Part shown: positions 61,392-64,000 of the stretch, piece after piece
How the letters are laid out: each line of letters opens with the position of its first letter
Numbering within the stretch: the first letter of the stretch is position 1
NCBI GenBank assembly: GCA_026419775.2
Contig: JAOPGA020001810.1
Coordinates: 79,138-143,137, forward strand
Direction: 5' to 3'
From: Acrasis kona
Lineage: Eukaryota; Heterolobosea; Eutetramitea; Acrasida; Acrasidae
Length of the DNA: 64,000 nt
Notes under the pieces: generated by a model
Told to the model about the DNA's origin: nothing
What the model saw: only the letters and a program-made list of their open reading frames with translations
Databases searched by the model: none
Program-made: the position numbers and the translations under genes

Positions 61392-62560
61392 CTGTGGAAG
61401 GCGACATGCGTCCACAGTCCAGCTATTGGGTGTTGCGATGCAACACTCTCGGTNTAACCCGTCAAATAAAAACAAACACATCTTTACAAACCGTTCTTTT
61501 GTTATTACTCTTTACAGACCGTAGGTTTGTACAAGGTATGACAAAAGAGGTAGTAAAGATGTTGTAATAATAACAATAATCAATTGGGTCGGAAATGGAG
61601 CAGAGACAAGTATAAATTGAAGTTCAATAAGTCCTTTGATACTTGGAACAAAACAAACCAAGTAATCAATTAACTACTTTGCCAACGATGTCCGGTAACT
61701 CTGCAAACAACGATGCTCCTCAACATCAGGGAACAAGATCCATTCCCACCCTCTCCACCCTTTTTGTTTTTATATCTTTGGGGAACAATTGAGTTTGACT
61801 AGACTCTAGTCCTACCTTTATTACGCACACTATTATATTGTGCAAGGTAGATACATCACACCGATGGTAGTGATCTAAATATAAACAAGTATAACTCATT
61901 GTCAAATACTCATCGCGCCGATGGTAGCGATCTAAATAACTTGAATTTGCACTTACTTATTAAGACTCTACAAAGTAGCAGTTAAAATAACAACTAACAA
62001 ATTAACACATACCATAGGTATAGAAGTAAGATGCTAAACGAAGAACGCACGCAAGCGTGCGTTCACCAAGAATTAACATGATCATAGGATGATTAGCACA
62101 GGTTATTTAGGCTGCGAGACAAACAGGTGCACGCAAGCGTGCACCACCTCAGAAACGGCGACTTTGAGGTATTTGAACACAAGAACTAGAGACTAGAAGA
62201 AAGGCATATATACCATAAAGAACAACTGAAATAAGCTTTATTGCGTGTCAAACCCCGTCAAATAAAAATAAACACATCTTTACAAACCGTTCTTTTGTTA
62301 TTATTTTTCTTCCCCGCAGGTGTGTCTTTGTTCCACAATGACTTGTAAAAATTGAAAAAAGAATATTTATTGGTTGATCGCTCAAAAAGGCAAAAAATCT
62401 CTGCGGATAAAGAGTATTGTAATCATTGTAAAATTTGAAATATTAATTCTAGTTGACAACTAATAAATTTCCGCAGAGAAAGAGACTATTATATTATATT
62501 GCACTCACTCCGCACTCGTTCAAAAATTTACCCTACTCGTGCGGACGTATGGTAAAATAC
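61392..62560. other. Hairpin-rich non-coding stretch between DIRS recombinase and the NTPase gene
   Basis: No gene. It holds inverted repeats: ctgtgga/tccacag (61392-61417), gtgttgc/gcaacac (61430-61446), gaacgcacgc-aa-gcgtgcgttc (62043-62064), ggtgcacgc-aa-gcgtgcacc (62126-62145) and ctctgcgga/tccgcagag (62399-62407 with 62470-62478). Two 20-base units, atcacaccgatggtagtgat (near 61854) and atcgcgccgatggtagcgat (near 61909), differ by paired changes that keep the arms complementary. The part to 61665 belongs to the DIRS 3' end. Confidence 0.6.
61458..62303. repeat. 50-bp direct repeat pair (61458-61507 and 62254-62303)
   Basis: The two copies differ at one base. They bracket 746 bp holding most of the hairpins. 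The first copy lies at the DIRS 3' end, so they may be split direct repeats of the element or a target duplication of another insertion. Confidence 0.75.
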
Positions 62561-62624
62561 CATAGTCTTTCCATCAATTCGAATATCTATTGTAACTAAT
62601 TACAACAGTGACACATTTGTGACG

Positions 62625-64000
62625 ATGACAAACCAATTTGAATATACTCCCGATCAATATTTGTCCCTTATATACCATAGAATTGGATTAGTAGTCCGTA
62701 CAGAGCCAAGTACATATGTAACAAACATTGAAAAACAGAAAGAAGACTTCGGACAGTTTTTCAGAGCTGATGTTCTGTTTCCTTACTTATCGGACGAGAT
62801 AGCACTACAATATTCCGCTCTAATGAAGCCCAAGGAAGAATTGCTACCTTATTGGAAGACAGACCCAAAAGGCTTTTGCTTACCCACGCTTCTTTTGGGT
62901 GTGAGTGGTTCAGGAAAAACACACACAATCACCGAGTATGGAGCGCAAGGATTCATCCTATACTTTACCGCCGCCATGAGACCTCAGGATAAGGATTTAT
63001 ACAGTACATTTATGGTAGGAATGGTTGAAAGAGAGATGAACAGCGTAGCGTTGACGCCCACCGACAAAACGAATGGAATTCAATTGAGCGATAAAAAGGA
63101 GAAAATTGGAGCGAAGGTCATACAATTCTTCCTTTTTTTGAAACTTGCAGCACTTTTGTGTCTACTGAAGAAGTATCCAAACATGACGCCCGGCATGTTC
63201 TTTTTCGATCAGCTCAACGGAAGATCCGGATACTATCTGCAGCTCATGTATCAATGCCAGAACGATTTCGGTGACTTTTGTAAATACAGCGACAATCAGC
63301 TCATTAGAATGGTTGCTCAAGAAATTCGCACCTGCACTCAAGACAAGTTTAAGATTGGAATTGCGTTCGATGAATGTAACGTGTACAACGACACACTATC
63401 AAACTAGTATGTTCGACTCTTTGTGTTTTCTAACCTTATAGTTTCACCTCAACTTCAACAAAAGAACATCGTGGACTTTATACTGCGATCGCGCGTCAAA
63501 CAAATGACATGCTCGACATTTTTGATGTGATTTTAGAAGCAGGCACCAGCTTTAGTCTGAATGGAATGCGGCTTGCAGAGAGTGCTCACGGTGAGGGCAA
63601 AAACAAATTACGCTTGGTTTTTGAATATTTGTACGCTACGTCCCAAATCACTGTTCAATATTTAAGAGACAATTTGAACGTCGAAGGTTGCGAAAAAATT
63701 CTAGAGGAAGAATTTAACGAGGAAATTATGAATTTAAATGGAAGGTTCAGATTGACCACGGGTGTCCTCAACAGTATCACAACTATCGTTCAAAAGTCAT
63801 CAACAAAAGAACAAGCCTTAACTTCAGCCATGAAGCAATCATACAACACGATGAAGAAATCTGTGACGACCGCAATTACCGAAAAGTTGCAAGACGAAGG
63901 TAGCGAAAGGCTTCTCAAAATGATCATCAATCTGTGTGTCGCCATGGATATGACAAACGAGATTAAGTTTGAGGCCAAGCATGATCATCTGGATTTTATG
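62625..64000 (+). CDS. P-loop NTPase, Crinkler/RHS-type, 3' truncated by the window
   Basis: Exon 1 62625-63406, 35-nt intron (63407-63441), exon 2 from 63442 to the window end without a stop. The product has Walker A LLLGVSGSGKTHTITE and, across the intron, Walker B with a sensor-like region: KIGIAFDECNVYNDTLSNYF. A region with GRFRLTTGVLNSITTIV follows. The spacing and the FDE box resemble the NTPase modules of Crinkler and trypanosomatid RHS proteins (STAND/AAA-like). Such proteins often carry a nuclease domain, which would lie beyond the window. The assignment to that family is inferred from motif layout. Confidence 0.55.

Larger units (their letters stand above)
57376..61665 (+). mobile_element. 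DIRS-like tyrosine-recombinase retrotransposon
   Basis: Three coding regions in DIRS order: gag (to 58395), RT/RNase H (58325-60388) and tyrosine recombinase (domain about 60360-61311, in a frame open beneath RT since 58582). The RT/recombinase overlap in different frames is the DIRS1 arrangement. No methyltransferase domain is seen. The right end is placed near 61665 because the deleted copy at 30.26-31.28 kb shares sequence up to there. The left end is replaced by an inverted 116-bp RT duplication (57376-57491), so the native 5' terminus is missing. Confidence 0.85.

Noticed and set aside
62626-62660. Bacterial origin or operon structure near the NTPase
   Set aside because: Introns, tRNA features and transposon types show nuclear eukaryotic DNA; no ribosome-binding sites or polycistronic layout.

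Overview
The window is nuclear DNA from a protist-like eukaryote. Evidence: very short spliceosomal introns (35-46 nt, GT..AG, mostly GTAAGT/GTATGT donors), a pol III-type tRNA-Asp, a Prp43/DHX15 splicing helicase, MGST3, and a dense mix of eukaryotic transposons (LINE, DIRS-like, TNP2/CACTA-like, Harbinger-like DDE, Tc5/CENP-B-like, an integrase-type element). Three gene types together lean towards Heterolobosea (Naegleria/Acrasis side): a membrane dCache-HAMP-PAS protein, an M32 metallocarboxypeptidase and a TET/JBP-like dioxygenase. That placement is an inference and not proven. The DNA is AT-rich, intergenic spaces are short, and several Ns and homopolymer frameshifts suggest draft sequence.

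Layout. 0-4 kb: the 3' end of a hybrid histidine kinase, a seven-TM receptor-like gene, and an unknown gene. 4-12.6 kb: a transposon graveyard (scrambled integrase element, nested LINEs with an 18-bp target duplication, a decayed DDE transposase). 13-15 kb: a second copy of the seven-TM gene in the opposite orientation. 15.4-17.4 kb: decayed repeats. 17.6-30.1 kb: host genes (secreted membrane-anchored intradiol dioxygenase, C2HC zinc-finger protein, dCache receptor, GNAT, M32 peptidase with five introns, trypsin-like mucin-stalked protease, polytopic membrane protein). 30.2-31.3 kb: an internally deleted DIRS copy. 31.8-33.6 kb: two convergent paralogous genes with a retropepsin-like domain and an intron at the same site. 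33.8-35.8 kb: a deletion derivative of a TNP2-type element. 36.1-36.7 kb: MGST3. 37.3-44.4 kb: a secreted LigT/2H-phosphoesterase-like gene split by a 6.4-kb TNP2-type element that carries two further genes. 45.3-56.6 kb: host genes (putative PP1-docking protein, ACBP-pentapeptide fusion, coiled-coil protein, DHX15, DUF2256/DUF3253-like protein, TET/JBP-like dioxygenase) and two tRNAs. 57.4-61.7 kb: a DIRS-like retrotransposon (gag, RT/RNase H, tyrosine recombinase). 61.4-62.5 kb: a hairpin-rich non-coding stretch. 62.6 kb to the end: a partial P-loop NTPase gene.

Most notable: (1) removing the 6.4-kb element plus one copy of a 2-bp duplication rejoins the LigT-like gene exactly in frame; (2) an acyl-CoA-binding domain fused to pentapeptide repeats; (3) a tRNA-Asp with 11 extra nucleotides in its D loop; (4) transposon passenger genes that recur elsewhere in the window as decayed copies.
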